Source: Porphyra umbilicalis (Eukaryota > Rhodophyta > Bangiophyceae > Bangiales > Bangiaceae). Taken from it: DNA of 33,845 nt. The notes under the pieces are model-generated. The model had not been told where the DNA came from, did no database searches, and was given only the letters and a program-made list of their open reading frames with translations. Location of the stretch: NCBI GenBank assembly GCA_002049455.2, contig KV919277.1, forward strand, positions 1 through 33,845, in the 5' to 3' direction. A program made the position numbers and the translations under genes. This document shows, in pieces, positions 1-12,800 of this stretch. The number at the start of each line of letters is the position of its first letter. Positions within the stretch are counted from its first letter, which is position 1.

Positions 1-850
1 GCACCCAGATGAACACCTCCATGCCGGCCGTGACGTTCTGCAGCAGCGGCCGCTGCACAGAGCCGCCGAACAGCTGCGGCCCGATGGCTTCCCACAGCAG
101 CAGGTTCGGCTGCGGGTACAGCGAGCCGTTGGCGCGGTGCAGCTCGGCACCGATGCGCACCGCGTCAGGGGCCGCCGCAAACGGCGTGTCCGCCAGTGCC
201 ACTGTGGAGAAGGCCCACTCGAACTCGAAGAAGCCGCCTGGAACGTCTTCGTCTGCCTCCCAGTTGGCGTTGAACAGGTCAGTGTACGTCTGCTGGTCCA
301 GGTCGGGCCCAGAGATGCCGTCCTTCACCCGCGAGATGCTGGGCGGCGTCGCGTCCAGCCACACGCCGTTGCTGCAGGACACGTTGGAGGCCAGCCCCGC
401 GCCGTTCACAGCGGTGACGCACACCACTGCGTGCATGCCCTGCGTCATGCCCAGCGCATGCAGCGTGACGTTCTGCCGCGTGCCCACGCTGGTCCAGTCC
501 CGCACCACGACGCTGCTGTTCGCGTCGTGCACGCGCACCAGGAAGTCCGCGACCGCGGACTCGAAGTCAGCAAAGTCGGACCAGGACGCCTGCAGCGTGT
601 TGAAATCGGAGCTGTACTCCACGTCCGCTGCGTCCACCCCGCCAACGTCAGCGTCCGAGTCGCCGTTGTCCAGCGCCAGCCCGTCCACGACAAGGCCGGC
701 GCTGGGGGGCGTCCAGTCCACGCGGAACACGCGGGACACGGACAGCGCATCCTTCCCTGTCAGCGTGACGGCCTTGATGTCGATCTGGTAGTCCGCGCCA
801 AGCACCAGGGGCAGGTCGCCCCAGGAGCCGCTGAACTGCGCCTGGCCCTC
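1..850 (-). other. Terminal FN3-like repeats, continuing beyond the window
   Basis: After the Cys-rich motif the 'DxTPPxxGxVxDG' repeats resume (DWTPPSAGLVVDG near 690; DATPPSISRVKDG near 330). At least two units are present and the frame is open at position 1. The end of the protein, and any membrane anchor, are not visible. Confidence 0.65.
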
Positions 851-3800
851 CGCGACGCAGGTGCGCCCCGTGCAGGGCACGCACACGGGGTCGGCGCCGC
901 CGTGCGAGGACTGCCCCTCGGGGCACGCCTTGCAAGCGAAGGGCAGCGTCGTGCTGCGCGCGTGCGCCTTGGCATTCCCGGGCTGGCACCACGTCGCCGC
1001 GTACACAGCGCCGGTGCCTGCGGCGCCCTGCCAGGTCAGCGCGCTGGGCGCGCCCGCCAGCAGCAGGCCGCCAGCGCCCGGCGCGAACAGCAGTGAGCCG
1101 CCCGCACCCGATGACACGCCACCCGGCGCGCTGCCTGACACCGTGGCCGTTGCGTGCGGACGCAGCGTGCTGACCACGCGGCACCAGGGCGCGGCGTGTG
1201 ACGCCTCCGGGGACGTCATGCCGTGCACCTGCCCGGCCGCTGCACTGTCCCACTGGGACGCGTCCACCTTCACCACGAACACGGCCGACAGCCCGGGGGC
1301 GCCCACCGCGAACAGCGTGTCGCCCCCGTCGTCGTGCCGCGCCGCTACAGCAGCACCCAGCTGGGAGCCCGCCTCGCCACTGAACAGGCACAGGGCGCGG
1401 CCCGTTGCGACGTCCTGCACCGCCAGCAGGCCGCTGCCGTCGCCTTCCACGAGTGCCACGGCGCGCAGCCCGGCAGCCGCGTCGTGGGCGCCAGCACTCA
1501 CACCAAGTGTGTCCAGCCCCGCCACTGCAAACGTGCTGGTTTGCGCCTGCGCGCCGCTGGCATCCAGGGCCCACGCGCTGGCCAGGCCGCTGACCACCAT
1601 GGGCGCACCGCCCGCCGCCTCGGCCGCCAGGATGGCAGGCTCGTCCACCAGGGACTCCACAAACGTCACAGCGCAGGCGTCCGCCACGTCCAGGCGCACC
1701 ACGTAGGTGAACCCGTCCACAGCAGTCACCAGCAGCGTCACCTCCTCGCCTGCCATGGCAACGCCACCCGCGTTCACGGCGCCCAGGGAAGAGCCGCCGC
1801 CCGGCAGCGTCAGCGCCGTCACTGTCACGTCGCACACCAGCTCAGTGGTGGTGAGCACCGCGCCTGGGGTGACTGTGTGCACCTGCAGCGTGTCGGGGCC
1901 AGCAGCAGCCAGCAGCTCCCGCCCGCTGCCCGCGCTGCCTGCCACGTGCACAGCGGCGCCGTCAGGGTGCTCCACGTGCGCCGCGGCCCAGACGCCGCCG
2001 TCTGCCGGCAGCAGCGCCACGCCGCCCGCCGCTCCGGCAGCCAGCAGCCCGGACGGCAGCGACGCCAGGGAGCCGCCCATGGCCGCCGTGCCCGAGGTGG
2101 ACTTCCACACCCAGTCGAAGGGCGCGTGCGGCGCCAGCATCTCGTTGTAGCTGGAGCAGCAGGCGGACCAAGCGGATGCGACAGCAGGACCAGTGGCCTC
2201 CCACGGCACCACCACTGCGGTGCGCGACTCAGTGTCGGCTCCAAATGCCAGCAGGTTGGTGTCGTTCGTCACCCCCGTGTCATTCAGCCGCAGGTCCGCG
2301 GTGGAGTTGGCGAACACAAAGTCCTCGGCCGTGGCGTTCACGAAGGGCGTCGTGAGGTTCACCTCAGGGGTCACGCTGCTCGCGTTCTTGAACACCCGCA
2401 GCTGCCACTCGAAGAACGCGATGGGCGCGGCAGGCACGGTGAAGTCAGCTGTCACGTTGTCGGCGGCGCCCACCTGGGTGCCGTCTTCCGCCACCTGCGC
2501 CACGCAGGCGCTGGCGTTGGGCGCGTCGTGCTCCGGGTCCACCACAGCCACCCAGGTGGCCGCCAGGCTGTCCTCAAAGGGCATGTACTCCACGTCCTCC
2601 AGCGGGTCTGCGCCAATGCTGACATTGCCAATGCAGGGCTGTCCGTCGTCAATGGTGAAGCCGTCAGACACAGTCTCGGCGCACAGGCCCGCGCCGTTGC
2701 AGCCCCGCACCGCGACGCGGTACCGGTACTCCACCTCATACACCAGCCCGTCGAAGTAGGCGTTGGTGGCGTTGCCCACGGGCACCCAGTCGAACAACTG
2801 CACGCGGTTCAACCACTCGGGGTCCTCCCCGCCCACCTGCACCGACACCACGGGCTCGTTCCGGCTCTCGCCAAACACCGTCCACTCGTACTCGGCCACG
2901 CCCGACTCTGCGTCGACAAAGGGCTGCCATGCCGCCGTCAGCTGCGCCACGGTGCTGCGCACGTAGTCCACGTCCACGCCCGTCACGTTCCCGCTGGCCT
3001 CGTCCACCACCTCCCCCGCCAGAGGCGGCGTCACGTCCACGCGCATGCCGGGGCTGCCCGCCAGCACCAGCCGCCCGGTGGAGGTCACCGCCGCCACTGC
3101 GGCGTGGTACTCTGCGCCGTGCTGCAGCGTCAGCGCGGACGTGGCGGCAGACAGACTCTCTTCGTCCGCGTGCAGCGTCAGCGGCCACACGTCCAGGCGC
3201 GGCCAGGGCGCAGCGCCGCACGTGGCGGCGCCCGCACTGGCACCGCATTCTTGCAGCCACGCGGCGTGCGCATCCAGGGCCGCCTCCAGCTGCCCCGGTG
3301 ACACCACGCCCCAGAAGTACGCGAGGATATCTGCGTCCGGGTCGGCCCACGGCGTCCACCGCACGCGCAGGTCAGACTGCGACGTGCTCCACAGGCTGTG
3401 CAGCTCGTCGGTGAAGTTCAGCGGCAGCGTGGAGTTGGCGTCCAGCGTGATGGGCGGCGGCGGCTGGGTGCCCACCGCAGCCACGTCACCCGGCACGGGG
3501 TCGCTCACGTCCACCACCGCCTCGCCGCTGGGCACCGCCACGGAGTCCCCGGCGCCGTTGGTGAACCACACCGTTGCAAAGACACCAATGGTGGTGGTGG
3601 CCGCGTTTTCCGTCAGGAAGCGCTCCAGCTGCGGCGGCAGCGGCAGCGCACCGCTCTGCAAGTGCCGACGATGCGGCGTGTCTGCGGACACCGCGTGCAG
3701 CCGGCGCAGGGCGGCGCCGGTCTGGGCCGCCGTCAGGTTCAGCGCAAAGCCGCCCGCGCCCAGCGCGGCGATGCGGGCGCCCTCGCCCAGCTCCGTGGCC

Positions 3801-6800
3801 GCCACAACGCTGCAGTCACGAGGCTCCAGCCCCACGCACCACGTGACGTTCACCAGGCCGCTGTGCACGTCGGAGATGCCGGAGAAGCGCAGCGCCAGCA
3901 GGGACAGCGACGCCACGGGGATGTCGGCCCCCTCGGCTCGCAGCACGTGCGTCTGCAGCGCCTCCACGGCCTCTGCGGGCCAGCCCGGCAGCACGGCGCT
4001 GCTGATGCGGGGCACCAGGCGCACAGAAGGCGCTTGCAACTCGGGGCCCGTGGTGTCCACCAGCCAGGGGGAGGAGCGCCCCACAGCGCTCAGCCCCGCC
4101 GCGTCCGTGGCCCGCACCGCCGTCACATACCGCACGCCGTCGGACAGCGCCAATTCCGACACCTGCGCGTACAGCTGCGTGCCCGTGCCGCGCCACGTCG
4201 TGTTCACGCTGCCGATGCAGGCCCACACAGAGTCGGCTGCGCACACGGCCACCTCGTAGGTCACCGGCTCGGCGCCAACGGCAGAGCTCGCAGCGCCCCA
4301 CATGAACAGCGCGCGGTCGTCCTGCCCGTGCACCTCCCGGGGTAGCAGCGGCCACGCAGCCTGGTACGCCGCCAGGGCGGTGCTGTTGGGCGCGGGCACT
4401 GGCAGCACCACAGCCGCAGGGGCGCTGGGCGCGTGCAGCGCCACAACCGCGCCGTTGGAGGTGGCCTGCGCAAACAGGCCCTGCGGGCTGTACGCCCGCA
4501 CTCGCGCGTACACCGTCGCGTTCGCCCACGGCCACAGGTCCACGTTGCTCACGCGCGCCTCCGTGCCGGCGCCCACCCACACCTCGCCCTGCACATCGTC
4601 TGCGCCGGGGCTGCTGCCCCACGCCACCGCGTACCGCAGCTCCAGGTCGTCATCGCCGCCAGCGTGCAGCACCGTGGGGTCTGCGGGGCCGAAGCCGCCC
4701 CACGAGGCAGCCAGCTCAGTGGGCGACGTGGCCCAGTCCCCGTCCAGCACGCCCACGCCGTCCTTCACGTCTGCCGCGTCCACAGCGGGCGCGTTGGGGC
4801 GCACCAGCACATGGTTTGCGACCGTGGAGCTGGAGAGGCCCGCACGGGAAAGCGCCGTCACGCGCACAAACGCAAACCCGGCCTCATCGGCGCCACCCGC
4901 CAGCGCCGCGGCGTTGAAGTCACCAGCCGCGAACTCGTGCACCACCGCGCCTGGCGGCAGCGTCACCGGCGCGTACACGTCGCACTGCCCCGGCGTGCTG
5001 CCGACGCACACAGACAGTGCCTGCAGCCCGCTGTCGGCGTCGGTAAAGCCGTCCCAGGCCGCCACGAAGGGCACCCACGCCGGTAGCGTCACCGTCTCGG
5101 GCGCAAAGGCGCGCACCAGCACCGCCTCCAGCGCGGCGCCGTTGGCAGCGCACGTGCCCAGCGCGGATGTGCATGCCGTGCCGTTGCAGGCTAGGGCCTC
5201 GGCGCAGTCCAGCACCAGCTGCGGCGCCACGGCAGTCACGCCGCCTGCAGTGGGCGGCGTGTCGTCAATGTAGAAGCTGCCCGGCAGCTCCCGCACGGCC
5301 GAGCGGCCCAGCGCATCCACCAGCCGGCCCGCACGCGGTAAGCTACGCCAGGCACAAAGTCCAGCAGCTGGAACGCCACGGGGCTCGCGGTGCCCACCTC
5401 CGTCCAGCTCAGCGGGCAGGCGAACGCGGGCGCGTCCTCGCCGTGGTGCGCCACGTCGCATGCCGACAGCGCAATGCCAGCCACGCCGGAGCCGCCGTTG
5501 TCGCTGGCCGTCAGCGCCACCGTCAGCGTGCCAATGCTGGACACCGGCACGCTGGGGCCGTCGCCCACCGCCGCCGTGGAGTTCTCCTCGCTGGCCACGT
5601 GCACCGCCGCCAGCGCCAGCGAGGGCGGCAGCGTGTCCACCACCACGCCGTTAGAAGACGCCGTGACACTGTTCCCAGCGGCGTCAGTGGCGGTCACCGA
5701 GGCGTACACTGTGGCGCCGTTGGCCAGCGCGAGCCCTCGCACAACACTGCGGCGCGCCAGACCCATGCTGCGCGCAGGCGCCACGTCGCAGGCGCCGGGT
5801 GTGCGCCCCCAGCACACGCTGTACTCCGCAATGCCGCCCGCCAAGTCGTCGAACTCCGTCCACGCAGCCTGCAGCACGTCACCCGTGCTGATCAGTGCCA
5901 CATCCACCATGGCGCCAGGCGCCGGCTCCGCAGCCAGCGTCACGTTGGCGTCCACGTCCAGCACCTGTCCCGCTGCAGGCGGAACGCTGTCCACAAAGCA
6001 GCCGTCAGAGAAGGCGACCGCCTCCAGCCCCGCTGCGGTGCGGCCCGTGACTGTGACGAAGTACGCCCGCAGGGTGCGGGAGCCAGCAGCGGCAGCGGCG
6101 CTGTCAGCCGCCAGCTGCGCCGCCAGCGTGGACGCGTCCAGCGCCACGCTCACGTGCGTGCGCAGGCCAACGTCCTGGCAGGGCGCCAGGTCCTCCAGCC
6201 CCGGCGAGCTGCCGAAGCAGACGGTGTACCCCACAATGGGCGCGTCCGCGTCCACCCACGGCGACCAGTGCGCCGCCAGCTGCACCCACGAGTCAGCCAG
6301 GTCGGCGTCCCGTGTGGCAGCGCCAGTCTGCCCCGTCAGGAACGGCGGCAGCCCGTCAAACACGGCGCCCGGCGCGGGGGCGCTGCTGTCCACGTGGAAA
6401 GGCGCCGAGGCAGCCATGCTGCCCACGCCGGCGTCAGACACGGCCCGCGCGTACACGGCGTACGCAACGCCGTCAGTCAGCCCCACGCCCGGCAGACTCG
6501 TCTCCTCCGCCACCACGGGCGCCCAGTCAAAGGCGCACAAGCGCGTGACGGGGCCGAACTCGTCGCCCGTCACATCGCCCGGGAAAGCCAGAGCCACAGC
6601 GTCGCTGCCGGCGTCAGTGCTGGCCCGCAGCGGCAGCACACGGCACACGGCCATCTGCACCTCCACTGGCAGCGCATGCGAGCCCTGCCCGCTGGCCACG
6701 ATGGAGGCGGTCACGCTGGCGTTCACAGCGTTGAAGGCGGCAGACACGGCCAGAGCCACCCCGGTGGGGGGCGTGGACACCAGCTGCACGCAGGCACCCT

Positions 6801-9800
6801 GCACGGGGGCGCTCCACAGGCCTGCGCTGTTCTGCAGGCGCAGGGCGGGGCAGTACTCGCCGTCCTGCAGTGCCAGCTGCTCCACCACCGCGTCGCGGGC
6901 GCCGGCGTCCAACTGCACACGGGCTACCTCCACCGCCCCAGCCGTGCGCGTCCACACCAGCTCGCCGGCAGTCACGTCGGAGTGCGGCTCCAGCCCGGCC
7001 CGCACGGCCCAAGAGGCGCTCAGCACACTGGCATCGAAGGACACAGGAACGTTGGCCTGCGTGCCGCTGTTCCACAGCGTTACAGCGCTGGCGTTGGGAG
7101 CCGAGGCGTCCAGCACCAGCTGCAGCGACACAGCGCTCACGTTCAGGCCAGCGCCGTTCACGGCAGTCACAGTCGCGAACAGCACCGTGCCGTCGGGCAG
7201 GGAAGCCGCAGGCAGCGCCGCCGACAGGCCCTGCACGCTTGTCAGCAGCACGTCACTGGCCAACGCCTGCGTGCCCACTGCGAGGGTGTACTGCACCAGC
7301 CCGCTGTGCTCGTCGCCAAAGCCCGACCACTGCACCCACGTGCCGTTGGTCTCGGGCGCCACGGCAGCCTCCTGCTCGCCCACTGCGAAGGCCACATTGC
7401 CAGGCTCTGGTGCAGACGCGTCCACGAGGGCCCACAGTGTCGCCTCGCTCGCCACACCCGCCGCGTTGGTGCACGCAAGTTGCACCTCTGCGCTCTGCCC
7501 GTCCGTCATGTTCAGCGCCGGCAGCGCCAGCACGTGCGCGCCAGCCGCGAACGTGCCAGCCACGCTGCCGACGGCGCTGCGGTCCACAGACACTGCCGCC
7601 GTGCACGCGACGGGGGCGCTCTGGCCCTCATCCACCGTCAGCTCCAACGCCACGTCACGCCCGTGGGGGAAGTGCGTCGCGGAGGATGCGCCTGCCTGCG
7701 CCAGGGCCGCAGTCAGCACCGGCGCAGTGGCGTCCAGCACGAAGCCGTCAGAGACGCCCAGCGCCGTCTGCTGCGCGGGGCTGGTGGCTTGCACCACGGT
7801 GTACAGCGGAACTCCTAGCGGCACGCCAGCAGGGGTGGCAGCCACGCCCTGCAGCGCTGCGCCGGCGGCCTGCAGGGGCAGCACGTCGCACACAAGCGCC
7901 CCCGCAGGCTGCACCACGGCGGTGGACACGCACCACGAGTAGGCAACCTCGCCCGCCTCGAAGCGCGGGTCCACAAAGTCGGCCCAGTGTGCGTGCAGCT
8001 GCTCCTCCGCCACCACGTAGCCGGCATCGGCGCCCACAGGGCCGTCAAACACCGCGCCGGGCGTGAGGGTGCGCGTGTCCACGCGCCGGGAGGCGCTCAC
8101 CACAGGGGAGCTGGCCACGCCCACGCCATTGGTGGTGGACACCACTGCCAACACGCTGGCGCCGTCGTACAGCGGCACGCCGTGACCTCTGCCAAGAAGA
8201 AGCCTCCTGGCGCAGGGGCGGCCACGATGCCAGTCGCAATGCTGGTGCCCACGCCGTCGGGCAGGGACGCAGCGTCCCACATGAGGTCCACCCGCCCCGC
8301 CGCCACGCCAGAGTGCGGGTCGTCAAACCCGAAGAAGCGCACGGACACCGTGCCGCCTGTCACGTTGGCGGGCCACGTGGGCTGCGCCGTCATGCCAGCC
8401 GGGTACGTGATGCTGGGCCGCGCCGCCGTGGTCACAGCCGCGCTGGCCGCGGGGCCCGAGGCGTCCTTCACGGCGCCGTTGCTGGAGGCGCGAGCGACCA
8501 TGCCCGCCCCGTTGGTGGCCTCAAACACGGCGTAATACGTGGCGTCCGGCAGCGCTGAACCGGCCTGGAAACGGCAGCTGAGCGTGCCGCCAGCCGGCGT
8601 CACAGGAGCCAGCGCCGCCACGTCGTCCAGGCCAGGAGCGCTGCCAAAGCCGCAAGAGTAGCTCGCGACACCGCTCTGGCCGTCGCTCCACGCCTCCGCA
8701 GTTGCCACCAGCGTGTCGGCGGACGAAATGACGTCAGCGTCCTGCACCAGCAAGGCACCGTCCACCACAAGGCCCGGTACCGGCGGCGTCAGCTCCACCG
8801 CCACGCCGTCAGTGGCCGCCACGGTGGCCAGCCCGTGCTCGTTGGTCACACGCACGTGCGTGATGTACCGCGCGTCCACCGCGACGTCCACGCCCGCGCT
8901 GGTGCCGCACTGACCCGCACGCACGCGGCGCCAGGGCTGCACCTGCGTGGCATTGCCGTCCACGCGGAACACAGCCGTTTCGAACAGCACGATGTCGCTC
9001 TCGTCCTCCACGCAGGTCCAGCAGGCCGACAGGAAGCCGCGGCTTGTCTGCCACGCCGCGTCCACGCCAGGCGTCGTGCCGTCCACCACGTCGCTGCAGG
9101 CAGGCGGCGTCGCGTCCAGCGTCACGGGCGGCGACAGGAACGTGGCGCTGAGCCCGGCGCGGTTCACAGCCGTCACTTCCACCGCGTACCGGCTGCCGTG
9201 CACCATGGGCGTGCCAGCGTCAGTGCGCACCGTGTGCCCCGCCGCCGCGTCACCCTCCACAGCCACCGCAGTTGAGAAGGGCGTGGCTGCGCCGCTGCCC
9301 GGCGCGATGGCCATGATGCGCACAGTCAGCGACGCCACGCCGCTCTCGTCATCCACGATGCCGCCGCTCCAGGACAGCGCAGTGGCGTTGCCCACAAAGT
9401 CCACCGGGCTGGCGCGGGAGCCCACCAGGAGCGGCAGGCGCTCCGCTGGCGGAGAGGTGTCCACCACCACGCCGTCCGACACGCAGGTGACGCGGCGGCC
9501 CGCCTCGTTCACCACCACCACTGTGGTGAACACCTTCCCGCCCGCGGGCAGGATGATTCCAGGCTCCACAAACAGCGCTGCGGCGCGGTCGCCCGCATCT
9601 GCCTCCGTGAAGGACAGCAGGTCGTCCACCCCCGGCACACGCCCCATGCCGTACTCCACGCTGCGCAGGCCTGACTGCACGTCCCCTGCAGTCCACTGCA
9701 CATTGGCCAGGATGTTGGAGGTGAAGTCCACGTCGGCGTCCAGCACGCTGCCGTCCGTGACGGCGCAGTCGGGCGGCGTCAGGTCCACGGTCACGGGCGG

Positions 9801-12800
9801 CGTGGCCACGGTGTGCGTCAGCCCGATGGCGTTCACGCCGCGCACCAGCCCCTGCACCGTATCCCCGTGCGCCAGGTCCAGGCCCACCACCACGCCCTGC
9901 GTGCCCAGCGTGCCGCGCGCGAAGAACTGCACGTCCGCCACGCTGGCGCCCGTGCCCACACCGATGTCGTACCGCATAAGCCCCGTCTGGTTGTCCGCGA
10001 AGCCCTCCCAGAACAGCGGCAGGGTCGTGCGAGACGCAATGAACCGCCCGCTGCCGTAGGCGTCAGAGCCGCGCAGGCCCACGCGCGCAAAGGCGGTGCC
10101 ATCCACGGGCCCAGTGTCGTCAATGTACACGCCATCACTCCACACAGACACGCTGAGTCCCATGGCGTCCACAGCAGTCACCCGCAGGTAGTAGCTGCTC
10201 TGCACGGGCAGCGGAGAGTCCACGAATGACAGCACGCCCCAGTCAGAGCGCCCCATGTTGGCATCGGGGTGCACATCGCACTCGCCGCCGGGCGCCGAGC
10301 CCGCACACAGCAGGTACCGCACGATACCAGTCTGCAGGTCGTTGAAGCCACGCCAGTTGCCCACCAGGGTGGTGGAGCTGGGCTGGAAGTCAGCGTCCTG
10401 CGAGCCAGGGATGCCGTCAAACACCACGCCAGGGAAGGGCGCGATGCGATCCACAGTCACGGTGGCGAAGGCATCCAGAGTGCGGTGCCCCAGCGCAGTG
10501 TTGCTGCACCGCACGTGCGCATGCAGCACGCCCGCCTCGGGCAGCTCGCCGCCAGTCAGCGTCACCCAGTGCTCAGAGGAGACGCCCACTGCGTAGCCTG
10601 AGGGCCGCGCAGCCACCAGCTCTTGGAGCGTCAGCCCTTGCGCAGCAGGGGGCGCTGCGAGGTGCAGCGGCCCCGCGGTGGGGAACACAGCGAAGCTCGC
10701 GGCCGTGGCGGGAGCAAGCATGCTCCACGGGTACACCACCGCGTTGTCCACCAGGTCGGTGCCTCGGAAGTACGTGCCCAGCGACAGCCGGCACGCCAGC
10801 AGCTCGCTGTCTGCCTCCGTCGCCTCCCAGTGCATGACCAGCACGTCGCTGCTGTCCGAGATGGACAGGAAGCCAGCTGTGCTGTTCGTGACCAGCGACA
10901 GCGTGCCAATGGAAGGCGGGCTTGTGTCCACACGCACGCCGTCGCTGGCGGCGCGTTGGCGCAGCCCGGCGGCGTTCTCGGCCTCCACCACGAACTGCAC
11001 CGTCTGCCCCTGCGTCAGTGTGTCCAGGGTGGAGATGGCGGCCTCCAGATTCCCGGCGCGGCGGGGGGCCGCCAGCGTGAATACTTCCGTGACGCGCTCG
11101 CCGCTGTCTGCGTCCTCGGCCCACACACGGTACCGGCGGATGGCGGACTCGGGGTCTGTGGCGGGCGCCCAGGTGCCAAACGCCGCGGCATCCTGACGCT
11201 GCACAGTCAGGTCCAAGTCGGCCGCCCCGGGATCCACGTTGGCCAGCCCGCCAGCTGCGCTGTGCCCGTCCAGCACAACGCCTGGCAGCGGCGCCGTGAT
11301 GTCTACCGTGACGCCAGAGGTGGACGCCCAGCTAGACAGCCCCGCCAGGTTGGTTGCGCGCACCGTGGTGTAGTACGTCACGCCGTGCTGCAGCGGCACG
11401 CTCAGGTTCCGCCACGAGTGCACCGACAGCTGCCGGCTGACGCGCACCGGCCCCACGACATCGAAGAAGGTGGGGTCGTCCAGCACCCCCGCGCAGCTGC
11501 CATCCTGCACAGTGCGCAGGATGTCCAGCTGCCGCTGCTCGTCCAGTGCGAACACCTCGTTGGGGATGTCTCCGCGCTGGTAGCCCACGCTGTCCGCGCA
11601 GCGGCTGACGGTGCCGAAGAACGGCGCTGTGCCCAGGAACACGTCGTAGAAGGCGACAAAAGAGTGTGGGTCGAAGAATCCCGCCGCCCAGGTGGAGGAC
11701 AGTCGATCGGTGGCTGTCTGCGCGCTCACGTCGCGCAGCGGGTTGCACGCCTCCGTCACGGGGTTGCAGTCGAAGAAGCGGTAGGGGCGGTCCTTGATGG
11801 GCGGGGAGACGTCGTAGATCATGCCGTCCGACACGGCCCACTGCTCCCCCCTGGCGCCGTTCGTGACGCGCAGAGTGACAAACGCCGGCAAGTGCTCCCG
11901 CAGAGTGACATCGCGAAGCACGGCCTCCTGCTGGTTGCGCAGCGGCAGCGGCGTCCAGTCCACGATGTCAGAGCCACCCGGCGTGATGCCCACGCCCAGC
12001 AGAATGCTCTCCACGCCGCTCAGGTCGTCCCAGCTCTGCCACGCCACGTGCAGAAGCGAGGCGTCTGACACAAAGTCCAGCTCCACATCTCGGTACTGCG
12101 ACGGCAGCAGCGCAGTCTGCTCTGCGTGCGGGTCTGCCTCGCGCGGGTCGCTGCGCAGCGCCACGTAGTCCACTGATGGGGACAGCTTCAGCTCCCGCAC
12201 GTTCAGCACGCTGGCGTGCGTGGCGTCCACGACGAAGCCGTTGGAGAAGCTCTCTGCGTGCACCCCCCCGCGTTGCGGGAGATGATGCTCCACCGGTACT
12301 CTGCCCCCTGCCGCAGCAAGCCGTCCAGCGGCAGCGTGTAGGCCCACTCGCGAGCCCGGCCCACGTGCACGTGGCGGCTCTCGTCGCTGAACCGCGTGGG
12401 CACGATCATGTTGCTGGAGCGGACCTCCTCCAGGTTCACCCAGTAGTCCGTCGTGGGCGTGTTCTCGGCGTCGAAGAAATTGCCCCAGGACACCCCCAGC
12501 CGCTGCGCAGAGGGCCAGAAGGTCACGTCCTCCTCCTCCCCCCACGCCAGCCGCCCGCCACTCTCGGAGATGTGCGTGGCCACCGAGCCGGTGGTGTCGA
12601 TGAACAGCGCGTGCGAGCTGTACACGCCGCGCAGGCCCAGGTGGTTCAGCGTCTCCACGTTGGCCCACACGTAGCTGCCGTGCTGCAGGTCCAGCCCGCT
12701 GGCCTCGGCGTAGTACCAGTCTGCAGACTTGTTGCCCATCTTCTCCTCTTGCCCCACGTCTGCCAGCGGCGCCACATCACTCACCCCCGGCTCCGTGCCT

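Noticed and set aside
648..1835. Minus-strand frames of 100-400 codons within 445-5174 in other phases
   Set aside because: Their products are Gly/Arg-rich and domainless. The third minus frame is open from about 5326 to position 1 and carries the FN3-like and FG-GAP repeats.
1223..3301. Long plus-strand open frames (also 5167-7818, 5390-7942, 15966-18659, 16457-18532, 20193-21971, 22108-23973)
   Set aside because: They are antisense shadows caused by very high GC and scarce stop codons. Their products are Arg/His/Gln/Pro/Ala-rich nonsense and lie opposite coherent domain-bearing minus frames.
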